Position numbers and translations under genes: made by a program
Notes under the pieces: generated by a model
Told to the model about the DNA's origin: nothing
The model's input: the letters and a program-made list of their open reading frames with translations, nothing else
Database searches by the model: none
Shown here: piece after piece, positions 15,041 through 20,810 of the stretch
Numbering within the stretch: the stretch's first letter is position 1
Layout: every line of letters begins with the position of its first letter
From: Methanomassiliicoccales archaeon UBA147
Lineage (GTDB): Archaea > Thermoplasmatota > Thermoplasmata > SG8-5
Direction: 5' to 3'
Length of the DNA: 20,810 nucleotides
NCBI GenBank assembly: GCA_002496385.1
Contig: DAJR01000058.1
Coordinates: forward strand, 175 to 20,984

Positions 15041-15261
15041 ATTCGACGATGGCGCGGGAACAATTCCAAATTAAATCCAGCGCCATGCGGCTCGCAGCAT
15101 TTGACAAACAATCGGTGAACGCCGGCGCTGAACCGTTCCGAATGTCCAGCAGGACTTCGGATGGAAAATAAAGGCGTTCGCCATGGGTAGTCAATTGCCA
15201 AACAATGATTCCCAAAACGTAAGGCCGGTAATCGACATATTTCGAACAATGAGATTACCGG
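14984..15261 (+). repeat. Structured repeat element, copy 3 (278 bp)
   Basis: It starts two bases after the C25 gene stop. H1 (GTTGAATGC ... GCATTCGAC) holds a longer insert with the TCCAAATGTCC/GGACTTTGGA hairpin. H2 is ATGGCGC/GCGCCAT, the conserved linker is GCTCGCAGCATTTGACAAAC, H3 is GGTGAACGCC/GGCGTTCGCC (15114-15123 with 15173-15182), and H5 CCGGTAATC/GATTACCGG ends at 15261. The H3 loop carries a second copy of the hairpin (TCCGAATGTCCAGCAGGACTTCGGA). A 60-codon frame from 14989 exists but follows the hairpins and is unlikely to be a gene. Confidence 0.8.
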
Positions 15262-15299
15262 CGGACTGCACGTGGACAGTGAATCCGTAAAGGAAATAT
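15262..15299 (+). pseudogene. Remnant of a third C-terminal-domain 3' end (DCTWTVNP-stop)
   Basis: Directly after the repeat's last base are codons for D-C-T-W-T-V-N-P and TAA (15264-15290), followed by AAG. They correspond to DCTWTVEP-stop just before the repeat (14955-14982) and DCTWTLEP-stop at the end of the M14 gene. The element is thus bracketed by two imperfect copies of the same gene end. Confidence 0.6.
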
Positions 15300-15743
15300 T
15301 CACTTCTCCCCGCACTCCCTCTCCCCTGTCTCGCAGTATTTCAGGAACTTGCCGACCCACTGTGGATCCCTCGGCGCAGTCTGGATGAACTCGACGAACT
15401 TCTTGAGCCGCACGGCCGATTCGCCGGTCATGTGATGCTCCATCGCGCATGCGTCCTTCTCCGCCGCTTCCCTGTCAATGCCCAGTATCACGAGAAAATT
15501 GGCGATGACCCTGTGCCTGGCCATGAGCTCCCTGGCAATCTTCGCGCCTGCCGGCGTCAGCCTCGCGCCCAGGTAAGGTTCGTATTCCACCAGTCCCTCG
15601 CCCTGGAGCTTGGCCAGCATCTGTGTGACCGAGGGGGGTCGCACGCCCATGTGTTCTGCGATGTGCCCAGTCTTTGCGCGCCCGTTCTCCTTCTGCAGGA
15701 CATGTATCGTCTCGATGTACTCTTCCTTTGTCAGCTTCCTCAA
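15300..15743 (-). CDS. DtxR/MntR family metal-dependent transcriptional repressor
   Basis: A 147-residue regulator with an N-terminal winged helix (residues 5-62; recognition helix around RPPSVTQMLAKLQGEG) and a metal-binding/dimerisation domain (65-135), without the SH3-like third domain, as in MntR. Aligned to MntR, likely ligands are E8 (Asp in MntR), E11, H77, C99 (Glu in MntR, Cys in DtxR/IdeR), E102 and H103, so the site mixes Mn- and Fe-type features and the sensed metal cannot be named. It follows the ZIP transporter gene after an 8-base gap and is probably co-transcribed with it. The two palindromes ahead of the transporter are its likely operators, giving negative feedback. Confidence 0.92.
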   Translation of the reverse strand: MRKLTKEEYIETIHVLQKENGRAKTGHIAEHMGVRPPSVTQMLAKLQGEGLVEYEPYLGARLTPAGAKIARELMARHRVIANFLVILGIDREAAEKDACAMEHHMTGESAVRLKKFVEFIQTAPRDPQWVGKFLKYCETGERECGEK

Positions 15744-15751
15744 ACAATCAC

Positions 15752-16540
15752 CTACAGCATGAGCAAGCTTGCAGCCATTATGGCCATGCCCATAACGACG
15801 CCTATCACCACGATGTGGCTCTTTCCGTAGCTGTATGCAGCCGGGATTATTTCATCCACGGAGATGTACACCATTATCCCTGCCACGCAGGCAAGCAGTA
15901 CCGCCAGCATCGCATCGTTCAGGAACGGCATCAGGACAAGGTAGGCGATGACCGCGCCCAGGGGCTCGGCGAGGCCCGAGATGAACGAGTATTTCAGGGC
16001 TGTCTTCTTGGAGCCTGTGGCGCAGTACAGCGGCACGGAGACCGAGATTCCCTCCGGGATGTTGTGGAGGGCGATGGCGAATGCGATGACCACTCCCAAG
16101 TTTATGTCCGTGAGCGCGGTCGCGAATGTCGCGATCCCCTCGGGAAAATTATGGATGGTGATGGCCAATGCCGTGAACATGCCGGTGCGCATCATCGCGG
16201 GCGTGCAAACGCCCTCGGCATCCTCCCTGCCCCGCCCGTGCCTCCTGCCGTCCTGGAAGTGGTGCGGGTTCTCCATCTCGGGGATTATCAGGTCGATTAT
16301 TGCGATGAAAACGACGCCTGCGAAGAATGCAAGGATGGCCTTTGCCTCGCCTGCGCCCTCGACGGCATCGGGGAAAAGCTCGACGAAAGAGACATAGAGC
16401 ATCACACCGCCTGACAGCCCCAGCGCAAAGGGAAGGAACAGTTTCCTGGGACGCTTTATGCCGAAGGCTATCAGTGCGCCTATCACGGTCGACAGGCCTG
16501 CAAATGTGCTGAGCAGCAGGGCGATGATCACAGGAGACAT
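15752..16540 (-). CDS. ZIP family divalent metal transporter (ZupT-like)
   Basis: A 262-residue membrane protein with about eight helices. The metal path is marked by HNFPEG (H130, E134) and HNIPEG (H159, E163) in helices IV and V. The loop between helices III and IV is rich in His, Arg and Asp (ENPHHFQDGRRHGRGRED), a usual cytoplasmic metal-binding loop. ZIP proteins bring zinc, iron or manganese into the cytoplasm. The gene is first in an operon with the DtxR/MntR regulator. AAAGGTGG five to twelve bases ahead of the ATG is a good Shine-Dalgarno. The substrate is probably the same metal the regulator senses. Confidence 0.92.
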   Translation of the reverse strand: MSPVIIALLLSTFAGLSTVIGALIAFGIKRPRKLFLPFALGLSGGVMLYVSFVELFPDAVEGAGEAKAILAFFAGVVFIAIIDLIIPEMENPHHFQDGRRHGRGREDAEGVCTPAMMRTGMFTALAITIHNFPEGIATFATALTDINLGVVIAFAIALHNIPEGISVSVPLYCATGSKKTALKYSFISGLAEPLGAVIAYLVLMPFLNDAMLAVLLACVAGIMVYISVDEIIPAAYSYGKSHIVVIGVVMGMAIMAASLLML

Positions 16541-16553
16541 GCGAATCCACCTT

Positions 16554-16584
16554 TTAGGTTTGCCTAATCGTTAGGTATGCCTAA
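16554..16584 (-). promoter_or_regulatory. Two tandem DtxR/MntR-type operators
   Basis: Two palindromes of the form TTAGG-NNNG-CCTAA are at 16554-16567 (TTAGGTTTGCCTAA) and 16571-16584 (TTAGGTATGCCTAA), centres 17 bp apart, close to the TTAGGTTAGCCTAA-like boxes of DtxR-family repressors. They sit immediately downstream of the TATA box and cover the expected transcription start, so binding would block initiation of the ZIP-regulator operon. Confidence 0.8.
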
Positions 16585-16597
16585 ATAATATATTAAA
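16585..16597 (-). promoter_or_regulatory. TATA box of the ZIP-DtxR operon
   Basis: On the minus strand the bases read TTAATATATTATT, about 45-57 bases before the ATG at 16540 and directly next to operator 2. Confidence 0.55.
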
Positions 16598-16618
16598 CTT
16601 TCGCCCCGGAACAATGTC

Positions 16619-17329
16619 TCATAGTACCAGTTCGTATGTCACCCTGCACCGGTCCTTGCCCTTGCTCTCGCAATCCAGCATATGCACCTTTCCCAGCTCC
16701 CGGGTGTTGCGGACGTGCGTCCCCGCGCAGGGGCAGACGTCGAAGCCAGTGACCTCTATGACTCTGAGGTCGCTCACCGATCTCGGTATCAGGTCCAGGT
16801 TGCACCTCTCCTGGTTCACGCGCTTCTCCAGGTCCGCACGCTTCTCCTGGTAGATCCGGACGTCGATGTTCCTGGCGATTATCTCATTGGATTCCTTCTC
16901 GATGGCAGCAAGCTGTTCGTCGGTGAACTTGATTGGGTGGAAGTCCACCCTGGCGCGGTCGTGGTAGAGCTGATTGCCGACCGTTCGCGCCCCGAACCCG
17001 TCGAACACCACTCCTGAGACTATGTGCTGGGCTGTGTGCATCCTCATGTGCCCATGCCTCCTCTCCCAGTCAAGCGTGCAATGCACATTTCCTTCGGGAA
17101 CCGGCCCATCCAGGAAATGTCTGATAGGCCCTTTCTTGGTCACCATTCTCACGCGGGACCTTCCGCCGGACCATTCCAACCACCCGGTGTCCGAGGGCTG
17201 ACCGCCGCCCTCGGCATAGAACGCGGTCCTGTCCAACTCGACGTAATCATCCCCCCTGGCAGTGACCACCGCGTCCCATTCGCGGATGTAGTTGGCCTCG
17301 ATGCTCGGCATGTACAATATCTCGGTCAT
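16619..17329 (-). CDS. alaX: AlaX-type alanyl-tRNA editing protein
   Basis: A 236-residue free-standing homologue of the AlaRS editing domain, which hydrolyses Ser-tRNA(Ala) or Gly-tRNA(Ala) formed by mistake. The N-terminal part has the glycine-rich motif FYAEGGGQPSDTG (38-50), as in AlaX-M/AlaX-II proteins. The editing core has the zinc ligands HTAQH (H98, H102) and CAGTH (C201, H205). Start ATG 17329 was chosen because TATA sequence TTTATTA at about 17354-17360 is placed about 27 bases upstream, giving a leaderless mRNA; ATG 17347 would add MHFLKG and lies too close to the TATA box. No alanyl-tRNA synthetase gene is near. Confidence 0.92.
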   Translation of the reverse strand: MTEILYMPSIEANYIREWDAVVTARGDDYVELDRTAFYAEGGGQPSDTGWLEWSGGRSRVRMVTKKGPIRHFLDGPVPEGNVHCTLDWERRHGHMRMHTAQHIVSGVVFDGFGARTVGNQLYHDRARVDFHPIKFTDEQLAAIEKESNEIIARNIDVRIYQEKRADLEKRVNQERCNLDLIPRSVSDLRVIEVTGFDVCPCAGTHVRNTRELGKVHMLDCESKGKDRCRVTYELVL

Positions 17330-17353
17330 TCCTTTCAAGAAGTGCATGCTTGG

Positions 17354-17361
17354 TAATAAAC
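17354..17361 (-). promoter_or_regulatory. TATA box of alaX
   Basis: On the minus strand GTTTATTA lies 25-32 bases upstream of ATG 17329, which supports leaderless transcription and that start codon. Confidence 0.5.
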
Positions 17362-17378
17362 ATGACGCGGGCTGACCG

Positions 17379-18692
17379 TTATTTCGCGGATACCCTCACT
17401 CCATCAAATAGCATGCTCGGATTTCCGTTGGGGTCATCCGGGAAGTGAACGCGGTCCTCGATGCCCGCAACCTCTTTCAGCAGTTCGTAGATATTGCCCG
17501 AGATGAGTCCGTCTTTCACCCGGCCGACTATCTCGCCGTTCTTCACGAAATATCCCGGTGCCAGTCCTACCGAGAAATCGCCGTTCAGGATGTTCCCGGA
17601 ATGCGGGCCTATGATGTCGCTGACTATGATACCCCTGGCCATTGAGCCGACCATGTCCCCGAATTTGTCTTTTCCGGTTGCGAAGGACATGTGCTTCAGA
17701 AGAGGCACGGGCTGTGTGCGGATTGGGTTGCCAGGCATGAAGAATTCGCTTCTGAACCCTGTGCCGGTGGGCTTCATATTCAGCTTTGCCGCATAGTCCA
17801 GATTCACGAAGCAGGATTTGAACACTCCGCGGTCGATTATTTTCAGCTTTCTCGTGGAAACGCCCTCGTCGTCGAAGGCGCAGGGATTTACTTGTGCCGT
17901 GTCCAGCGGGTTGTTTATGACGCTTATCGATTCGGAGAACACATGTTTGCCCGCCTTACCGGTTAGCGGCGATGTATTCTTGAACAAGTTTTTTCCGTTC
18001 GCTCCCTCGAATATCCTCCACAGTATCGGGAAAAGGGCATCGGTCATGAAAAGCACCGGGTAATTACCGGTGCTCACTTCGACCGTCGGTATTGTGGCTT
18101 TGTAAGTTTCCAGAATCTCGTCGAGCAGTTTTTTCTTGATTTTTTTGGGACCAACACTGTAGAAAGACTGGTACACTCCGTTGCTGGTTTTTGGGTATAT
18201 CATGTGGATTGCGGAATAAACATAGGATGTTCTCGCTTTGCGGTCCAGACCTCCGCTGTTGATGATGCGCACGTTTTTTCTGTTGAACCCGTTATATAAG
18301 TTGAGCTGGCCTTTAACCTCTCCTTCAAGGTAATTGGAAATTTCCTCGCTGTTTTCCAGAAGGTCCGAATAATTCAGCGATTCAACACGTTTGTCATAGG
18401 ACTCTATTGAAGCAATTTTGGACTGGCCGGGGAAAGAAAATTCTGCGCCGACCTTTCCTGCAAGGGATAGCACGGCACCGTCCACGGCGGCCTCGCGGTT
18501 CCGGAGATTGTTCAGGTATGAAGATCCGAGGTTTTTTTTCCTGATTATCCGGATGGCATACCCGCCGGTCATGTTGCCGCCCAGGTTCTTGAGCGTGCCG
18601 TTTTCAACGGACAGCGTGCAGCTCCTCGATTCGTTGAAGAACACTTCAGATTCGTCCGAAATTTTCTCAGTTTTGCGAAGCAGGGTCTCCAT
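17379..18692 (-). CDS. pmbA: TldE/PmbA-like metalloprotease subunit
   Basis: A 437-residue member of the TldD/PmbA family, the subunit without the HExxxH zinc motif. It carries the usual N-terminal ESRSCTLSVENGTLKNLGG and GYAIRII strands, the middle NPLDTAQVNPCAFDDEGVSTRKL with the family's F-DDEGV-T motif, and the terminal GLISGNIYELLKEVAGI. In characterised pairs TldD and TldE form a heterodimer that cleaves unfolded peptides, matures some RiPP precursors (microcin B17) and degrades CcdA. ATG 18692 lies one base after the tldD stop and has GGAGG eight bases upstream; an upstream TTG (18710) would overlap tldD. Translation is probably coupled to tldD. Confidence 0.9.
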   Translation of the reverse strand: METLLRKTEKISDESEVFFNESRSCTLSVENGTLKNLGGNMTGGYAIRIIRKKNLGSSYLNNLRNREAAVDGAVLSLAGKVGAEFSFPGQSKIASIESYDKRVESLNYSDLLENSEEISNYLEGEVKGQLNLYNGFNRKNVRIINSGGLDRKARTSYVYSAIHMIYPKTSNGVYQSFYSVGPKKIKKKLLDEILETYKATIPTVEVSTGNYPVLFMTDALFPILWRIFEGANGKNLFKNTSPLTGKAGKHVFSESISVINNPLDTAQVNPCAFDDEGVSTRKLKIIDRGVFKSCFVNLDYAAKLNMKPTGTGFRSEFFMPGNPIRTQPVPLLKHMSFATGKDKFGDMVGSMARGIIVSDIIGPHSGNILNGDFSVGLAPGYFVKNGEIVGRVKDGLISGNIYELLKEVAGIEDRVHFPDDPNGNPSMLFDGVRVSAK

Positions 18693-18693
18693 A

Positions 18694-20061
18694 TCACTCG
18701 CCTCCAACAACGGCGCCGGTTATCAGCATGTTCGGGCCTCCGTGCGCTGATTTGATGTTGTACTGCACTCCTTTTCCGCATCCGCCCCTTTCACAGAAGA
18801 CAAGCTCATTGTCAGCCGCCCGGATTTTTTTGAGTGTCGTGAAGAGATTGCCCATGAGATTTGTGTCCAGTATCATCTCGCCCAGCTCGCCGTTTCTCAC
18901 ACGGTATCCGTATTGTGTGCCGAAAGTGAAGTTCTCCCCGTTGGTCTGGCCGCCCTTCGCGTCGCAAAGATAAAGTCCGTCTTTGGCGGCTTCCAGCAAT
19001 TCGCTGAATTTGAATTTGCCAGGTTTAACGTATATGTTTCCCATCCTGATTATCGGAAGGTGGCCGTGGTCCTCTGCGATGCAGTGGCCTGTGATGCTCT
19101 CGTTGAAGCTGGCCGCGGTTTTTCTCGAGTGCAGCCTGCCCTTCAGGACTCCTTTCTCTATCAGGGTAATAGGGCGGACGGCAACCCCTTCGTCGTCGTA
19201 TCTGTAAAAACCCAGATTTCCGGGCATAGTGGAATCCGCGATTATGGTAATGTTCTCGGAACCCAGCTTCGCACCGACTCTCATCCTTTTTCTGAATTGA
19301 GCCTTGTCCTCTATGCCATCGGCCTCGCTGAGATGTCCGAATGCCTCATGCGCGAAAACTCCGGTCATTGCCGGGTTCAGAATGACATCATACTTCCCGC
19401 CTTTTATGGACTTTGCATCCAGAAGCTTCCTCGCGATTTTTACCTTCTTGACGAAAACATCGTTTCTGTTCAGGAGTGATGCCATGCCAGTAGCTCCGCC
19501 TATGGAAACGCGCACGTTCCTTACCTGCGTGCCTCTCTTTGCGGATATCTCGCCGGCGATGCCCACCGTCATAAGCTCTTCGGAAATGTCAGTCCCTTCC
19601 GAGTTCATGTAATGCTTCTGCCGGTTCACTTCGAAATACTTTAACTCAGTACCTTTGATGTCAGGTTGGTCCAAAATCAGTCCGTTGTAAGTTTTCAGTA
19701 TGTCCAGCTTCTCTTCCATCGGCACTTTTCTGGGGTCATTGGCGAGCTTCGGCTTCACATTGGCTTTTGTAGCGGGTGCCGGCGCAAGTTTGACCGGTTT
19801 CTTATTCTTGCTTGATGCCAGACGGGCAGCGCCCATGAGCAGTCCGATGGCTTCTTTGATGTCCTTGAAATCGGTCACGGCCATGCCTGCCATTCCGCCC
19901 CTGTGTAAAATCCGAACGGCATATCCGTCAGTTATGTTCGATCCGACTTCTTTCAATTCTTTACTGCTGTATTGCATCTGGGTTTCGGTTTTTGTCTCGT
20001 ACCGGATGTCAATGAAATCCACTTTCGAGAAATGGATGAACTTTTCGATTTCTTCGGCCAA
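18694..20061 (-). CDS. tldD: TldD-like zinc metalloprotease subunit
   Basis: About 455 residues. The active-site motif HEAFGH (H238, E239, H243 from the TTG start) is present, with a late Cys in ERGGCGKGVQ as the likely third zinc ligand. YRYDDEGVAVRPITLIEKGVL is the conserved F-DDEGV equivalent. It pairs with the TldE-like subunit encoded directly downstream. The start was set at TTG 20061 because a strong Shine-Dalgarno (AAGGAGGGG, about 20065-20074) lies a few bases upstream and family members begin just before the AEEIEKFI helix; ATG 20121 would add 20 residues unlike the family and lies at the TATA region. A stretch rich in Ala, Pro and Lys (about residues 84-112, PVKLAPAPATKANVKPK) looks like a linker. 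No RiPP precursor or modification gene is visible nearby. Confidence 0.92.
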   Translation of the reverse strand: MAEEIEKFIHFSKVDFIDIRYETKTETQMQYSSKELKEVGSNITDGYAVRILHRGGMAGMAVTDFKDIKEAIGLLMGAARLASSKNKKPVKLAPAPATKANVKPKLANDPRKVPMEEKLDILKTYNGLILDQPDIKGTELKYFEVNRQKHYMNSEGTDISEELMTVGIAGEISAKRGTQVRNVRVSIGGATGMASLLNRNDVFVKKVKIARKLLDAKSIKGGKYDVILNPAMTGVFAHEAFGHLSEADGIEDKAQFRKRMRVGAKLGSENITIIADSTMPGNLGFYRYDDEGVAVRPITLIEKGVLKGRLHSRKTAASFNESITGHCIAEDHGHLPIIRMGNIYVKPGKFKFSELLEAAKDGLYLCDAKGGQTNGENFTFGTQYGYRVRNGELGEMILDTNLMGNLFTTLKKIRAADNELVFCERGGCGKGVQYNIKSAHGGPNMLITGAVVGGE

Positions 20062-20170
20062 GTTGTCCCCTCCTTTACACTTCGACCGGGTATGCCGGAA
20101 TAAATGTAAATAGTTGTCCATTTAAGGCAATATCCTTAAATCCCCTTCGATAATACCAGGTGCTGGTAAT
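20062..20170. promoter_or_regulatory. Divergent promoter region tldD / nifS
   Basis: Toward tldD, minus-strand TATTTACATTTATT (about 20100-20113) is followed by the leader with AAGGAGGGG. Toward nifS, TTTAAGG (20121) or CTTAAAT (about 20135) could be the TATA element, with AGGTG at 20158. Nothing else is seen. Confidence 0.45.
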
Positions 20171-20810
20171 ATGACCCAGAAGAGAATCTACATGGACCAC
20201 TCCGGCACGACGCCCATCGACCCGAAGGTGCTGGAGGCGATGATGCCTTTTCTCACCGAGAAGTTCGCCAACCCTTCCTCGATTTATACCGAGGGCAGGG
20301 AGGTGCGGGCCGCCGTCGAAACGGCCAGGTCCCAGGTGGCTGCAGCAATAGCCGCGAAGCCCGAGGAGATCACCTTCACCTCCGGCGGCACGGAATCGGA
20401 CAACCTGGGGATAAAGGGGATTGCCCTGGCAAGGAAGGAAAGGTCCGGGCACATAATCACGACCGCGATAGAGCACCACGCCGTCACCCACACGGTCGAT
20501 TACCTCGGCGACATGGGCTTCGATGTCAGCTTTCTGCCGGTGAACAAATTCGGCCAGGTCGAATTCGAGACTCTCGAAAACGAGATACGCAAGGACACAT
20601 TCCTAATCTCAATTGTCTATGGCAACAACGAGATAGGCACAATCCAGGACATGAAAGGCATTGTCAAGCTCGCCCACAAACACGACATACTCGTTCACAC
20701 AGACGCGGTCCAGGCTGTCGCCAAGATTCCCATCGACGTCAAGGACCTGGGCGTGGACCTGCTCTCCCTCTCCGGCCACAAAATTCACGGGCCCAAGGGC
20801 ATCGGCGCGC
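20171..20810 (+). CDS. nifS: Cysteine desulfurase NifS/IscS, N-terminal part (3' end outside window)
   Basis: 213 codons are open to the window end. This is a class V PLP aminotransferase that converts cysteine to alanine and passes the sulfur as a persulfide for Fe-S cluster or thiolation chemistry. The start RIYMDHSGTTPIDPKV is the NifS signature (usually YLDNAATTP; here YMDHSGTTP). FTSGGTESDN is the PLP-phosphate loop, EHHAV contains the ring-stacking His, YGNNEIGTIQ and HTDAVQA hold Asn and Asp contacts, and SGHKIHGPKG carries the Schiff-base Lys. The sulfur-accepting Cys would be in the missing part. ATG 20171 has AGGTG eight bases upstream. Divergent from tldD, with a shared ~110-bp promoter region. 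Confidence 0.93.
   Translation, partial: MTQKRIYMDHSGTTPIDPKVLEAMMPFLTEKFANPSSIYTEGREVRAAVETARSQVAAAIAAKPEEITFTSGGTESDNLGIKGIALARKERSGHIITTAIEHHAVTHTVDYLGDMGFDVSFLPVNKFGQVEFETLENEIRKDTFLISIVYGNNEIGTIQDMKGIVKLAHKHDILVHTDAVQAVAKIPIDVKDLGVDLLSLSGHKIHGPKGIGA

Noticed and set aside
14989..15171. 60-codon frame starting MPPVIPNVPQDFGYRKK, similar to the start of the HicB-like protein
   Set aside because: Similarity comes entirely from the shared hairpin. After it the frame translates the structured repeat, with no conserved protein pattern.
17379..20061. RiPP biosynthesis cluster suggested by TldD/TldE
   Set aside because: No precursor peptide, cyclase, YcaO or exporter is in the neighbourhood. 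The pair is widespread as a general protease.

Overview
The window is archaeal and fits a Thermoplasmatota lineage, possibly a sediment group that degrades protein. Evidence for this: a ribosomal protein eL20 - prefoldin alpha - FtsY cluster; archaeal TATA boxes placed so that several genes would be leaderless or nearly so; an AlaX-type editing protein; and large secreted proteins (NosD/PKD, M14 carboxypeptidase, C25 gingipain-like peptidase) typical of that phylum. The lineage is inferred from gene content only.

Layout. 1-2935 (+): 3' part of a histidine/aromatic ammonia-lyase, then a surface protein with a parallel beta-helix, three PKD domains and a C-terminal membrane anchor. 2957-5373 (-): a probable operon eL20 - prefoldin alpha - ftsY - TauE/SafE-type permease. 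5478-5670 (+): a tRNA-Gly(GCC) that appears to be interrupted inside the T-loop by an intron of about 120 nt, followed by two more copies of its 14-nt 3' exon in a hairpin-rich stretch with no gene (to 6090). 6091-7029 (-): a DUF354-type glycosyltransferase. Behind its promoter lies a degenerate tandem array alternating a ~230-bp structured repeat with copies of the glycosyltransferase promoter and first codons (to about 7700). 7846-14982 (+): the secreted M14 carboxypeptidase, a small HicB-like protein and a secreted C25-like peptidase. The two peptidases end in nearly identical C-terminal domains. 14984-15291: a third copy of the structured repeat, followed by a stray copy of the last codons of that C-terminal domain. 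15300-16540 (-): a ZIP transporter - DtxR/MntR regulator operon with two palindromic operators. 16619-17329 (-): AlaX. 17379-20061 (-): the TldD/TldE protease pair. 20171-end (+): 5' part of a NifS/IscS cysteine desulfurase, cut by the window end.

The most unusual content is in the non-coding parts. (1) A family of repeats, three complete copies plus a partial one, carries five potential stems. One stem shows clear compensatory base changes and conserved G-U pairs that identify the + strand as the RNA-like strand. (2) Each complete copy is flanked on both sides by copies of neighbouring host sequence. (3) The tRNA-Gly has a T-loop intron with a bulge-helix-bulge-like fold and duplicated downstream 3' exons. 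These look like two different small-element or duplication processes acting on one locus region. No transposase, integrase or homing endonuclease gene is visible to explain them.
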